In this document: piece after piece, positions 13,943-26,256 of the stretch
How positions within the stretch are numbered: position 1 is the stretch's first letter
Layout: each line of letters starts with the position of its first letter
Assembly (NCBI RefSeq): GCF_000182565.1
Contig: NW_015971549.1
Span: forward strand, 186,001-250,000
Direction of reading: 5' to 3'
Origin: Spizellomyces punctatus DAOM BR117
Taxonomy: Eukaryota; Chytridiomycota; Chytridiomycetes; Spizellomycetales; Spizellomycetaceae
Length of the DNA stretch: 64,000 nucleotides
Made by a program: the position numbers and the translations under genes
The notes under the pieces: generated by a model
What the model saw: the letters and a program-made list of their open reading frames with translations, nothing else
What the model was told of the DNA's origin: nothing
Databases searched by the model: none

Positions 13943-16900
13943 ATGGCCAACTCCTTTTTTGGCTTTGACACAACTCTTCCAGGTAGAGGGGATCCCAGGG
14001 CATTCCCTCAATCACGGCGTAATGATAGAGATACCTTTGGAGAAGAGTTGGGAGGAGCTTTGGAAGATGGAGATGGATTTGAGGGTTCGCGGTTAGACGA
14101 ACTTATGGAACAGAAATTTGCTTATGGGGGCCCGCAAGATGTCGGATTGGAGGAATCAGAGGAAGCTGCCGGCGTCTCATTGGAGGATGACAATGCGGAT
14201 TTGAATGATGAAACATTTGGAGCATCGGCGGCGCCAGAAACAATTGGTAGGTAGAAATGAGATGATTCCACTTTTATGTCGATATTTTTCAGACTTGGAA
14301 GCTTCCGGCTGACGTTCTCCATTGCCATCATTGCTTTTTTTAATAGGGACGGACTTTGACTTCTCGGCCAATAACGAATTGATGAGAGAAAGTGTTCCCT
14401 CACAACCAGATCTAGGTAGATATCTTCATGCCCATTGTGGAGCTTAATTTGAAGAGTGACTGACTGGCACCTCTCGGATGTAGATCGTTTGAATGGGCAA
14501 GGTTATCGAGATCACCCGCGTGCTTCCATGTCCTATCGTAATGACCAATGGGATGAACCATTACCGGGAGAAATGTCCAGGAGGCCATCGCAACTGGTAG
14601 GATGATCATTTTCTACCAGGACTATCTCAAGGTGTGGGAATGATTGACATTGTCACGCAAAAGAGCAGGGAAAATCTTGCAGAAATTTGGAACAAACCTC
14701 AAAGCGCTAGTTCTGGTTTGTATGAAACTCGATCAGGATACCACACACGTGCTTTTTTTGACACTCTATATCCTCTAGCAACAATGCGTAGACAACCACC
14801 GCCGCAGCCGTATGACAATCCCGCATTAGGGATACCACAGCGTCCGATGTCATTGGAGGAGATTGAGGCGCATATGTTGCGGAATGCGAGAACTGAGAAC
14901 CGTCACCTGGAGGAGATTGAGGCACAGATGATGCGCAACGCTAGAGCGCACGGCCAAATGCACCCGCAAGGGTATGGTCCAACACAATCGGGTGTAGATA
15001 GACACATGATGAGCTTGGCTGAAGTAGAAGCCGCGTTACGGGCGCAACATGGACCCATTCCTCCCCAGCATATGCCAGCAAACCTTCACAACGCCATGAC
15101 AATGGGTGGGATGCGCCCAGCAAGTCCGCGTGGACCGCAGATGGAACAGGCAGGTCAGATGCGGTCACAGAGCCCGCGGCCCCAACCAATGGACCAGGTC
15201 GGCGATGGGGGCTACCAGTATCGTGGCCAACGGGCTCCTGTGCAGCTTGGGCATTTCTTCCCTGCTCAGCATCGTGGACAGTTTGTGCACCAGAATCGAC
15301 AAGGATACCCGCGAAATGATTACCAACAGCGGTATCAAAATGATCGTCGAGGGTTCCAGGATCGCCGTGTGGACAATCGGCCGCGCGAAGTGAGTTAATA
15401 CTCGCCTGCTACTACACCATCCGTCTTCAGCTCATCAGACTGCATTATTTTTCAGGAGCGATACCGAGGCATTATGAATCAATATGAAAAGGAACTCATC
15501 GCCAAGATACAGATTTCCCAGCTTGTTACCGATGATCCATATCGCGATGATTTCTATTATAAAGTATACACGTCGCTCACAGCGGCCAATCAGCAGACGT
15601 CAGATGATCAGTCAAAAGCGGGCTTGAACTGGCAGCAGTCGCTGCTCATGGATCAAACACGGGGTGGCGGAGCAAATGTCACAAATCGCATGCAGCAGCA
15701 AATGCAGCGTTTAATTGAGGGAAGAAAGCAGAAACCAAAAGGGACCTCCTGTGAGTAATCGAACTCGCGTTGATTGCAACTGATGAGATCACCATTAACA
15801 CCCCTTGGCAATTGTTTAGTGTCATTGGAGGGCGCATTGGGAAAGATCTCATTGAGTTCGGTTCGAAATCCCAGACAACTACTGCAAGTAAGCGGACCAA
15901 ATTCGACCAAAGAAGCAAAGGTGTGTATTTGGCCGTCGGTCTTGGCAAACCTCTCAAACGGATGCTAACTGGTGGTATAAGGATTTACCTGCCCCGCAAT
16001 CTGCGCGCCTCTCATCAAAGCAAATCTTGAAACGTATTGAGGCAGTTTACAGTGACGTGTTAGAGTTGGAAGTTTTGAAGCGAAAGGGCCCAGAAGAGGA
16101 TAATGTTGACGAATGGAACTCCCAAATCGAACAATGCAGACAAAAAATGTGGGCCGATCTTGGAGTTGCCGAACCAGTTCCCCTCAACTTCCCGCATCCT
16201 TTCGCTGCTTTCCTTTCATTTGCAAAAGGCAAGAAGGTTGTACCCCGTGTCTTCCGCTTCTTGAATCGAGACCAAGGTTTGGCCCTTATCAGCACACTGC
16301 TTTCCCGTCTCGAAAGCATCGATGTGTGCAACGCTGCCTCATCGGAAGAAGTGGACATTTTCATGTCAAACGTAGTACCTACCGTGGTCTCCGTTATCAT
16401 GGAGGTTCCTCTGTTTGTTGTCAATGCATGTGTGCGGATACTGTTGGAGCGTCATAACATGGTTTGGTTGGCGAGGAGCAAACCCGGGTTGGCATTCTTG
16501 ACGATGTTTTTGAGTCGGGCGGAAATGTTGAAACAAGGTGGAGGAGTGGCTCAAGGGTTACCGCCAGCAAGCGAGCAAGAGTTGGCCATGTGGTACGTGT
16601 TACTCCCTCGTGTTGAGGCGTGCATTTCCTGTTGAACTGTGATTGTTGACTTGTGCTATTCAATTTTTAGGACCGACATTTACAATTTCCTGTTTGCATC
16701 TCTCCACAACAACTTTGCAAGCATTTTCCCGCCTCTTGGACCAAGCGCCACAGCGGCCGATGAAGTATATGTATGGCAATTCCTTGCTGCCATGGCCGTG
16801 GGTGCAACCACTGTTGATCATCAACGTGTACTGTTGACGGAAGTCAGGTGAGCGTCTGGACAATGTTTTGGTCACCTGTAGGGTTCCTTTCTGAGCAAAC

Positions 16901-17038
16901 TGCGGTGGTAATAGGGATAAAGTGTTGGAAACCGCGAGGCGAACGGACGATGCCAAGGCTTTGGCAAACGTGAACTTGTTCCTGAATGCCTTGGGATTAG
17001 GCATTGATGCCGCGCAATTGGCCAACATGTCTCTGTAA
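13943..17038 (+). CDS. PAT1: PAT1, mRNA decapping activator and translational repressor
   Basis: Cytoplasmic P-body protein that bridges Lsm1-7, Dcp2 and Xrn1 on deadenylated mRNA. Ten exons join in phase: 13943-14246, 14347-14415, 14484-14596, 14664-14715, 14779-15389, 15456-15750, 15820-15920, 15982-16592, 16671-16847 and 16915-17038 (818 residues). The start MANSFFGFDTTLPG is the family signature. A Pro/Gln/Met-rich middle contains three SLEEIEAHM-like blocks. The conserved core includes NQYEKELIAKIQISQLVTDD, PYRDDFYY and LEGALGKISLSSVRNPRQLL. A helical C-terminal domain (PHPFAAFLSFAKGKKVVPR, FLNRDQGLALISTLLSRLE) runs to the end. Exon 4 and its two flanking introns are the least certain part: the acceptor at 14663 ends in AAAAG, and the 63-nt intron after it could also be read through. 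Confidence 0.94.
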
Positions 17039-18211
17039 AGAATTATTTCTACTGCGGCAGCAAGACGGGGCAGCGAGTTTGGACGACGGTTTAGGGTTAG
17101 GCCCCAAATGTTGACGGGCACCAGCGTTTGATACTTTATGACTGCGACGGAGGCTGCATATTACCTGTTATTTATGGGCTACTTTTCTTCGCTGTCTCTT
17201 GTGCGATAGGGGATTCATAAGAAAGCTTGATTTGGGGCGATTAGCATGTAGTTTTCCATATTGGCGTGTTAGCGCTTTTCGGACTGAAGAAGTCATTTGG
17301 ATGGATTATTAAAAAGACTGGTCCTTTGGAAAGTGCTTTTGCTATGTCTTTAATTCTGCTTTGACTGTTTGGGGGACTCCCCCATGAGCTCAGCACAGTT
17401 AAGAAGAAATCCCAGATCGGTAGACATTATGATGGCTGTGCCTCCGATTAAATGCATTTAGCCAGGCTTGAAGCGTGAACCCCCATCAGCAAACGCAACT
17501 TTCCTCCCGTTGCTCTCGCAAATTGCCACGCAGTACTGCCTTAAAGTGCAGATCCTCCAGTTGCGGGCAGCTGCAAGAAGGAATCGTCTCACTATTCTCT
17601 TAACCCATGGATTGGGGGTAACTACCAGAGGGTCTGTATAATGGGGATGCTTCATCCTTTGGTATGATAGTGGTTTGTGTTGGGACTGGAATTGGATACG
17701 AAATGGTGGTTTAGTGATTGAGGGAAAGTAGACTGTCGAGAAGCATTTACGGATGCTGGAAGTCTGTTCAATTCGCCGTATCCCACCAGTTGCTGCAGGG
17801 AATTACTAATGTGTCGTCTTGAAAGATGAACGGTTGAAGTCTTGCTTGATCGTATGGAGTGTTTCCTCGCTTATAATTTATAAAGTTATTGCCTTGGGTG
17901 CATGAAATCCAAATGTCCAAATACAAATTGAAAACTGCCCCATGACAGCGCGAAAACAGACCATCGCACTTGCTCGATTATTCTAAACATATTTATTGAC
18001 AGCCTACACAGTGTTTTCTACGGTCACAACAGAGACCGTATATCTTTCCAAAGGCGCCCTCCAAGAATGACAGACGATTTCACCCAAACAAAGAGAAGCC
18101 AACATAACGTGGCAATAAAGAGGATTGCTTTTCAGTTCCCCCTTACGATGTATTTTTCTTTTTATTTCTGGGGGTATCCACATCTACAGCCGCAATTCAG
18201 TGTTTCCATCG
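17039..18211. other. Intergenic, convergent 3' ends
   Basis: This lies between the 3' ends of PAT1 (plus) and the C2H2 gene (minus). I see no gene, RNA or repeat. Small open frames on minus near 17.46-17.66 kb show no family features. Confidence 0.5.
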
Positions 18212-20162
18212 TTAGACCGCATAGGCCTTGTCATGAACGTGAGAGGAAGGCGGGGGAGATTGGGGGTGTGACAGAGGGTGGTGGTGATGATGATGGGGGT
18301 ATCCTGCTTCCCTCACAAATGGAATGACGGTTGTGGCACCAGAGGCGGCTCCCACTGGTTGTTGAGACTGGTATGAGCCTGAACGGCCGATCTCCGGGCT
18401 GTGGAGAGCGTTGCTGTTGTTTTTTGGGGTGTTTGTGCGGGGGCTGCCACTGCTTAGGGGGTGCTCCAACTCCATTCTCGGGATATTGAGATGGGAGGAA
18501 CTTGCGCCAGAGCTGGCAGAACCAGCTGCGGCAGCGGCGGCGGCAGCAGCAGCGGCGGCAGCGGCAGCCGCAGAGGACGAGGATGAGCCCGCCGTAGATC
18601 CCCACAAGGGGTTCCGATCTGATCCACTTCTGTGGTAGGTGTAATGTCCGCTAGCGTACTGAGCTTGAGTAGGGGCCTGAGGGGCCGGGAGATACCCTTT
18701 CAACCCACTCGAGACATGGGCGGGTTCGTATATGCCGGCTGGTGGCTGGGACCAGTGGCCATACCTGTAAGCCGGAGTGTGCTCCGGAGGAGGGTATGGA
18801 GAATATTGGTGGGGATGGTGATGAGGTGGTCGGTCATAGTCGTACGCGGCAGGGTATGGAGGCGGAAAGCGAACGTAGCCTTCGTGGGGTTCGTAAATGC
18901 TCCCGGTGCTGCCCCTTGATGACATGCTGAGGTGTCTTGGGTAGTAAGACGACGGACTGGTTTGTCGCACGTCCGGAACGGCTACACCTCGGGAGTCAAC
19001 AACGAGACCAAGCTTACGTGCGTGTGCTCGGTAGTGAACCTAATGGTAGAGATGTTAGTCGGGTCCATCATCAACTGTACAGCTGCAGACAATTGCGCTG
19101 ACCATCATGTTATCTCGTCTGGCAAAGCCCTTATTGCATTCGGGGAGTGGACAGCGATGAGGCTTAATTCCCATATGTAGTTTGACATGGCGAGACAAGT
19201 GCGCACTGAAACGATGCAGCACAAGTAAGTTAGCACATAAGAAGACTGCCCAAGATGTGGGAAGGATAGACAACGTATACCTAGTCGTAAAGGTCTTTCC
19301 GCAACCAGCAAATTTGCAAGTATGTTTCTGCACCCAACCTTTACCAGGATGATTTGTCTCCGAGGGCGTCGGCGGTTGTTCAGTTGCCGAGGTGGGTGTT
19401 GTAACAGCTGCCTCATTTCCCGCATCCGATATTGTCGTCGCATTGCTGGGCCTCCTCATCAAGTTGACATCAAGAGACACCTCCGAATCCGCCGAGGGGC
19501 GCGGAGGGGACATGGGGACGTTTGGGGTCTGTGTCCGGATGGAGAGTTCAGGATCAGATAGCGACATGCCGCCCATAACCGTTCGGGTGCGATAGGTAAT
19601 ACCGCCTGAATCACTGTTATGATCCTCAGGAGGGCCCGTACGCACCCCGCCGTTGTTTTCGGGATTCTGGGATTCGGCCCCTTGACGATAATGATGGACG
19701 CTCTCGGAAGTGTCCTGGGGAGACGTATTCACACCAGAGGCTTTGTCCGAGTGTTGTGTTTGTTGTTCTGCAGACGACCGCTGGTCCATGTCTGTGTATA
19801 GAGCTGCCTTTGATGTTTTGCGCTCGTTTAATAAACTTGTGATGGATAAGGGCTTAGCGGACTGGGGTGAGCGGTTGGCGGAGTTTGGGTCGGGGTCCAC
19901 AATTTCGGATGACGAAGCGCGGTTTGTGGAAGTGGCGTATGGGGCTCGACGATTGTTGATTGGAGAATCAAAAGGTCTGGATTCACGCAGATGATGAGGG
20001 CGTTGAAAGGTCTGTGGGTAGCGATTGCAGTAGGAAAGTAAGAGGTCAAGTGTGAAAAAAGAGCGTTAGCTACACGCGATATCGAGACGAGTGCAATGTG
20101 TGCAGACGAGTAGCTTGGGTAAGCCTTACCTCCGACTCGTCGCGGTTCTGGTCGCGTCGCAT
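18212..20162 (-). CDS. C2H2 zinc-finger transcription factor with poly-Ala and His tracts
   Basis: Likely sequence-specific DNA-binding regulator. Four exons fit: 20130-20162 (11 codons, MRRDQNRDESE), 19281-20011, 19103-19205 and 18212-19039, giving 564 residues. The donor of the third intron is GTCAGC, weaker than the others. Two classical fingers are built across introns at about residues 231-290. The first spans CKFAGCGKTFTT to HVKLH. The second spans CPLPECNKGFARRDN to HYRAH, which recalls Msn2/Mig-type GF.R.DN fingers. The N-terminal half is Ser/Thr/Pro-rich. The C-terminal part is rich in Tyr, Pro and His, with a run of 17 Ala near 18527-18577 and six or more His near 18278-18295. These tracts are usual for disordered activation or repression domains. 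The ~2-kb gene-free DNA upstream suggests complex control. Confidence 0.86.
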
Positions 20163-22223
20163 AGTAGGCTTGTTGGTTGAAGGAGACGGGGAGGAATCGA
20201 CAACCCCGGAAGAGAGAGGCAGATCGAACAAGAAACGAGAAAAGAAAAGAAGAGAGGTAGAAACTGCGACAAGCCAAAAAGAAAACAAGGTCCAGCCGTG
20301 ACAGCACCAAAAACAGCAGGGTAGAATCCCAAAAAATCCAAAGGATGTCTCGCGGCTTTTTGCCGTAAGGTTGTCCGCTCCTTCCTTTTGCTTAAAACGA
20401 GAGACGGTTCGTGGGCGACCAAAATTCAGTGAAATAGAGCTGTTTCCCCTGAGCTCAGGTTCACGAGCAGAAGGGAGATACCTCTTGTTAAACAGCCTCG
20501 AAACCCTTGGCCCACTGCACAAAGCAAACAAAGCTTTGGATTTTGCACTGTTCTAATCATTCAAAAGACCCCTTTCAAAACCGAACCAAGAGAGGGCGTA
20601 CCCAATGGGTCAGTCAGTCAGGGATCAAAGCTCGCGATTTTCGCTTCCAAATCGGATCGGAGCACGCCCAAACAACAGACGGATTTTTTTTTTTGAGCCA
20701 AAGAGTGTCTTATTTTTGCTCGAACTGTCAGCCGAGGAAGCTCGCGCCTGTGTGGTGTGTCAGCGTGTTCTCACCTCTCCATCGGACAAGCTGCTCAATA
20801 CTTTATTGGAGAGCAATAACAGAACCAAACCACCACGCGCGTTAGTTTTTGATTGTCTAAACAGAAAGCTTCTTTGTCACCCAGCATTGACATTATCATA
20901 TAATTGTTTGTTGAATGAAGCGCTTTCCCCTCGGTTTGACTAATGAATCGCCAGGGGCTGGTGGGGAATGCACCATCAAACACAAACAGTCGACGACTAT
21001 TCATTGGTTGATTTTATTTTAGCTGAAGGGTGACCCGAATTGTCTCCAACGGTTTTTTAGGGAGAATGACATAAATACAGTTGCTATTTGACAGGTGTTT
21101 GGTTGCTTGTTTACGCTCTCGTTTTTTTTTTTCTTTGCCTAGATACCAACTCAACCTCTCGTTTGTGAAAATGGCTGTGCGCCTCCCCAATGCCTCGTCA
21201 TGAAATGTCACCTTTTGTATTTGCAGAACCAAACAATACAGCAAAACAAATGGACCAATGGGCAAAGCTCAGGTACCCAGAGCAAAAGAATAACACACAG
21301 CGCGCACATAGCTTGGCGTAGTTTTTTCGTCCTTTGCTTTGCTGCCACACGAACTTTTTTTGATATTCAAGAAACTTGTCCCATATGCCAGGACTCGCCA
21401 CAGAACCCAAAATCACCACACCTTTGGATCGTGGCCCAGACGGACCCAGGCACCGTCGGGCTTACATACGCTGTATCTCCAGTTTATCGAGCTTGGCCCT
21501 TCGCGTTCAAATAGGACTCCCATGGCTGAACCATGTTCATCCAAAACAGAAAATGGGCATTGAACGATCCCCATCCCTGATTGAAGTGATATACCCTTAC
21601 ATGAATGTCGCCCAATCAATAGGGACTGACCATGGACAATGGCGAGGTGATAAATCGCAATTGTCCACGGGTTATGCATTGTTATGAGCATAACTGTAAT
21701 CTATATATTGTTTTAGCTTTCATTCTTTGCTTGAATCTGCATATGTTAGATTTGAGTTATTCAAAATCCAGGTTTTTAAGTAGGGAGGTTTTACAACATT
21801 CAGCTATTAGCATTCATTGATTTGAGGGTTTGCTTGCAATCAATATTCGTACTTATGCCAAAACATACCCTTTTCTAACTAAGTCCTGCCAAGCATCAGG
21901 AAAACAAAAAACACGACATCGGAGATTCTCGTCGCGTTTGGCTTACATGATCCAATCCCATCCAAATAAAGGTACATGGGTCGGCAAAGTGTTTTGCCGC
22001 CAAGATGCGCGCGTGACGCGTTTGCTTACCTTATATTTCCATGGTCTTTCGTAATCACTCCAGAAGGGTGTTCAGGTGGTTCACAAAAGATCTTGTCCGC
22101 TTCCGCGTTTTCCTTCCGTTGGGGATCAACCTTCTGAGGGGTTGACGGGTGTTTAATCGTTAGGGTGATCCAGTGGATCTCTTGCGTTCTCAAATCCCTC
22201 ATACAAGTTCTTTTATTTTCAAA
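20163..22223. other. Long divergent regulatory region
   Basis: About 2 kb separate the C2H2 factor (minus) from the thioesterase gene (plus). It contains AT-rich stretches and T-runs (for example 20684-20693 and 21122-21131). Two overlapping plus-strand frames near 20.5-20.95 kb are open for over 110 codons, but the lower one crosses a T10 run and neither has a recognisable domain. I treat the region as promoter DNA. Confidence 0.5.
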
Positions 22224-23009
22224 ATGGCACTCTACGACCGGAACTTAACCCGTTTCCCGCATCCATCCCCTCACCTATCTCTCCTTGCCAAGAACCCGTC
22301 TCTCCGTTTTCTCCCCGACACAGATCTATGGTGGCCTAGTTACAGTTTCCGGCAAGAGACGGGGTTGTTTATTGGAGAGGACTTTTTTTATGGGAGTGGC
22401 AAGTTCCAGGTACGGTATTTTGTACCGAAAGGATGCGTGTTGATGAAGCCGGATGAGACCGAGGATGCCAATATGGAGATCTTGGAGATGAATGTCAAAT
22501 TTTTGCCTGCGGATTGGAAGCGCAATGTGTTGGATGCGTATGTCGCGGCTGGACATTTACGGTTTATGGTCGGTTGCTTGCATTTCACGGCGGAAGTGGA
22601 GGGTCCCCCTGCGTTCGTGCATGGCGGAGCAACGTTCACGGCGTTTGATCAACTGTTGGGCGTATTGGTCCATTACTACAATCTGTACATTCCGCACATG
22701 ACATTGACGCTGACGATCGATTATAAACGCCCAATGCCGCTGTCTGGAACGCAGTACTACAAGATATGGATTGAAAAAATTGAGGGGAAAAAGGTGTTTG
22801 TTGAGGGATATATATTCGATATGGACCTGTTGGAGAATGAGACAGAGTTGGATGTTGCAACGGCGGATTTTGAGAAAGTAAATGTGCCCCCTGCTTTGCG
22901 TCGAGCTGAAATTAGGGGGATTTTCTTTCGGATTGGAGAGTCGAATGGGAAAGATGGGTTGGCGTACTTGGAGGAGGAGAAAGGGCGAACCGCAAGGCCA
23001 AAATTATGA
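22224..23009 (+). CDS. Hotdog-fold thioesterase-like protein
   Basis: Probable acyl-CoA thioesterase. The single exon starts at ATG 22224, because the upstream extension begins only with GTG, and encodes 261 residues. The C-terminal half has the 4HBT/THEM4-like core. The helix motif is PPAFVHGGATFTAFDQLLG, with HGG and the acidic residue after it, followed by strands LTLTIDYKRPMPL and KKVFVEGYIFD. The N-terminal ~110 residues are rich in aromatic residues and not assignable to a domain. I see no targeting peptide. The substrate is unknown. The family assignment rests on the HGG helix and the strand after it. Confidence 0.78.
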   Translation: MALYDRNLTRFPHPSPHLSLLAKNPSLRFLPDTDLWWPSYSFRQETGLFIGEDFFYGSGKFQVRYFVPKGCVLMKPDETEDANMEILEMNVKFLPADWKRNVLDAYVAAGHLRFMVGCLHFTAEVEGPPAFVHGGATFTAFDQLLGVLVHYYNLYIPHMTLTLTIDYKRPMPLSGTQYYKIWIEKIEGKKVFVEGYIFDMDLLENETELDVATADFEKVNVPPALRRAEIRGIFFRIGESNGKDGLAYLEEEKGRTARPKL

Positions 23010-23199
23010 AAACAGACAACCTTTTCTCGGCGTAAGATGCTTGCTGACTTATGTAGAGCTTTTTTAGGAAACTTCTTATTAGATGATATTGAAGAATATA
23101 CGATATGTCTAACTAATGAGTAGGAAATACTAATATCCTGTCCGGTTCTTTTTACGCATGCCATCATTTACTAACAACCCATTTACGATAATACCCAAT

Positions 23200-24432
23200 T
23201 CAAATCTTTTGCGCCCTTACCCGATACACAACCTGTTTGGCGGTAACGTATGAATATTCATTATTAAACCTCAACACAAAGACCTCTCCAGTAGCTTCAA
23301 TGGTTCCCTTTCCAGTCTCCAAACGCTCTTCCGGCCCAGCAGTATCCTTTTCTTCACCCGGGTTCTCAAACCCATATGAGAAGCCAATATCTTGTGCATA
23401 GGTGGTGAATTCGTACTGAAGGGTCGCGGAGGGCGTGACTGAGATCCGGATCGTTTCGCTTTTGCGGGCAGGAATGGCCACAGTTGTAATGGGTGTAACT
23501 TCCAAAGTATCTTTAACGGGCGCGAATCCCCCATATTGTTCTAGGATTTGGTCAATATCGATGCATTCCAACAGGGCAGCCCGGGATTTGGTTTTTCCAA
23601 CCATGACAAACTTGCTTCGTGTCCGTTTGGATACGAGACCCCCAAAGACGTTAAACATGAATTCCATGACAAGAGGAACGCCCAAAAAGAACTTTTTTTC
23701 TAAAAATTCTGGGTAGTGCTCTTGAAAGATGTTGATGATTTGCTTGCTGGTTGCTTTGAGTCGCTTGTCAATGGACATGCCCACACCGGTATAATCATGA
23801 ATTTGGGTCACAGTCTCGGCAGAGGTGGGTGAGGAGAAATCGAGCAGCGCAATCGCCCGTTCGTGGAGTTGAATTCTCCAACGAAGGAAACGTTCTGGGT
23901 GGTTTGCAACGTCGTCTTGGGAGATGGTACCGTAAAAGTTGTATGTAACGGGTGCGCCCTTTTTGTCGCGGCCGTGAATAGTTCCGAGGTCAGTGAGAGC
24001 TTGTGGGAATTCTTCCGTCAAGAGTGAGGACATGTTAAACTCTTTTCGCCACTGTTGATTCAGCAATTATTAAAGATGCTTATTTTCTTGTATGAAACTT
24101 TGGCATAGTACCTTGAGCGTCTTGACCAACATATCTGTCGCTTCAACCACTTTGAACTCTCTTGCGCGCAAAAACTTTAGCAATATCCTGCTCTGTGCTA
24201 GATCCAACTTGTCTGCAGTCGTGAGGCCGTACACTGGTACACCCCATAACTTTAACTACCGAGGAAACCATATTTGAATATTGGAATATTCATCATACAC
24301 CATACCAAAACGACTTACATCTTGTTCTTCGAACCCCAACTTGCCCACTTCCTCTGCCACCGCCGTGCAAAAGGACTCTAAACCCGTCTTCTGCTCCTCT
24401 GTAAGGTTATCGTGATATCCCGTTTCTGCCAT
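23200..24432 (-). CDS. CRAL-TRIO (Sec14) plus GOLD domain protein, patellin-like
   Basis: Lipid-transfer and membrane-trafficking type protein. Three phase-0 exons (24319-24432, 24112-24255, 23200-24051) encode 369 residues. An in-frame ATG at 24498 would add 22 residues; I prefer 24432 (MAETGYHDNLTEEQ). Order: an acidic N-terminal helix; LWGVPVYGL; the CRAL-TRIO N-lobe with LKFLRAREFKVVEATDML and LKWRKEF; and the lipid-binding core with IHDYTGVG and KIFLGVPL-like FFLGVPLVMEFMFNVF. A C-terminal GOLD-like beta domain starts about residue 270 (TTVAIPARKSETIRISVTP) and runs to VYRVRAQKI. This layout matches the patellin/SEC14L family. The ligand (phosphoinositide or another lipid) is not readable from the sequence. 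Confidence 0.86.
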
Positions 24433-25102
24433 CTCAAAAAGTTCCGGTGAATGAAACAAAACGTAGATGCTTTTAAAAACCCAAGCCCACCAACACATGA
24501 GTAAAGGGATCTATCCATAGCATGACTGTGCCATCGTAGGTGTTCTGCGCACTTTCACGAGGCAAAAGCCCCAAACGAACTCGTGAAAATACTTGTATAA
24601 AGGGCACTTGTGGAGGGATGATGGCCTGATGGAGCGCTTATTCTGAATGAAATAGCATTCTGAAGGGATAGCATGCACGATGAAGGAATTGTCATATGTC
24701 AATCATTGTCACTTTAGGGGCACCCATAATCGATCATCGAAAAGGGTACGCAACAAACCTGGTCTCCCGCGCGCGGGGGTTGGTAGGCGGATCTCCAACG
24801 AGATCTTGTCGTTTTCAATGGTTCACTAAGAAAAGGGAGCAAATGCACAGGGTGCTCATCAAGTGTAGTTATGATAATCAATGTAGTATCTACCCTTTCT
24901 CTTAAAGTTAGACTGGAGATTGTACATTGTCGGTAGGTAATGATAGATCCTCTGGTCCCCGGTTGCCCCTCATCGAAAGTGAGACGAGCTGAATAGAGTA
25001 GAACCCTATCCGCAATGTGCATGAACGTTCAGCACCATCTTGAGTTGCAGTAATAGTTGGTTCTACAAGTATGAGGACGGCCCATTCGCCGGTACCCAAG
25101 AG
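24433..25102. other. Intergenic; contains CG-rich palindrome
   Basis: This is the upstream region of the CRAL-TRIO gene and the 3' flank of the Ulp1-like gene. No gene is seen. A perfect 12-bp palindrome, cccgcgcgcggg, lies at 24766-24777 in otherwise mixed DNA. Confidence 0.5.
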
Positions 25103-26049
25103 TCACCCGACACAGCCTGCCACCAATTCCCATGCCAACTTCCATCTGAACTCTTCCACATCCAAAGATACATCATCCCCAATAAACTTTCTTATGAACA
25201 AACACAACCAGATCCCACAACTACTCCCATCTGTTTGTTGTGGACATTTGGCATGATGCGTACTGTATGATGGCAGGTTGCCCGTGGCTTTATCGGCATG
25301 TTCGGCGGCAAGGTATTTGAGTAGGGTGCGGAATTTGGGGGTAGGGTCATTGAGAAGGCTGTCATAGTATGTTATGGTGCGCGTGCTGTTGTCAATCGTG
25401 AGGAGACACCTAGTCGAGTATGAGGACAGTGAAAAATGCAAGAAAATAGAAGATGTATGTACCAATGACATCCAGTGTGAATCGGTATGACCACCTTGGT
25501 GAATCCATATATACCCTCTTTATAGCGTCTCGTCCAGCGTTTCACACGGGCATACCCATCTTTGGTAAGCGTGCTCCAAAAATACGTATTCAGGAAGAGG
25601 ATGGTGGGGCGGAGGGGTGTGAGGAGGGTAAGGTACGTGTTGATTGTGTCAGAGGAGAGCCATGTTCGGGAAAGGAGGGCGCCAATGTCGGGATGCTCGG
25701 CAAAAGTGCTTTTCAAAAGAGATTTCTGGGATGCTGTTAGAGTTTTGGAGGAGAGCGGTGGGAGGGATGGAGTGGTCGTCTGGGTCGTCGGGAGAGGGTC
25801 CAAGGTGTCGGGCACCGTCGTCAAGTCGATCACATCTGTTTTTCAACAACGTTCATAAAAACCCTCGTTTTCCCTGTTCCCTATGGTCAACACAAAAGAA
25901 GCTTGCAACATACCCTCGCGTTCCGCTGGATGCAATGCATCTCGAGTCAATGACGACCTCCAACTCGACAAAAGGCATGCGACCTACACACCTGCTGCTT
26001 CAGGAGCACAGACCGAGAGATTTGTTAGGGCTGCGATGAGTGTGTCCAT
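25103..26049 (-). CDS. Ulp1/SENP-type cysteine protease (C48), small
   Basis: Predicted to cleave SUMO, NEDD8 or a related modifier from proteins. Three exons fit in phase: 25992-26049, 25463-25835 and 25103-25409 (245 residues, start MDTLIAALTNLS). The triad is visible: His in IHTGCHW, Asp in TITYYDSLL, and Cys in CPQQTDGSSCGIW, with the oxyanion-hole Gln just before the Cys. Preceding helices (WLSSDTINTYLTLL) match the substrate-groove part of the fold. At 245 residues it is close to a bare catalytic domain with only a short N-terminal tail. This size is nearer the NEDD8-specific Den1/SENP8 class than yeast Ulp1 or Ulp2, so a NEDD8 role is possible but not proven. Exon 1 is the least certain part, because its intron is long (~156 nt). 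Confidence 0.84.
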
Positions 26050-26256
26050 TTGTTGCTAATGTGCATGTCAAACAATTCCAGAATGACGGGGCAGAAAGGA
26101 CGCGTGACCGTTCGCATCTGAGATGCAATGACCCTTCAGGAACTCAAATACAAAAACACATCCAAAAAAACAGGACAAAGGATACAAAGCAAGAATATAT
26201 TTATACAAAGCGCCATGGTGCACATCCCAGCGTATATCCACACTCTCCTTCCCAGC

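Noticed and set aside
20605-20943. 112-codon plus-strand frame with ATG
   Set aside because: It crosses a T10 run, overlaps another open frame, has no domain and lies in the promoter region of the C2H2 gene. It remains possible but unsupported.
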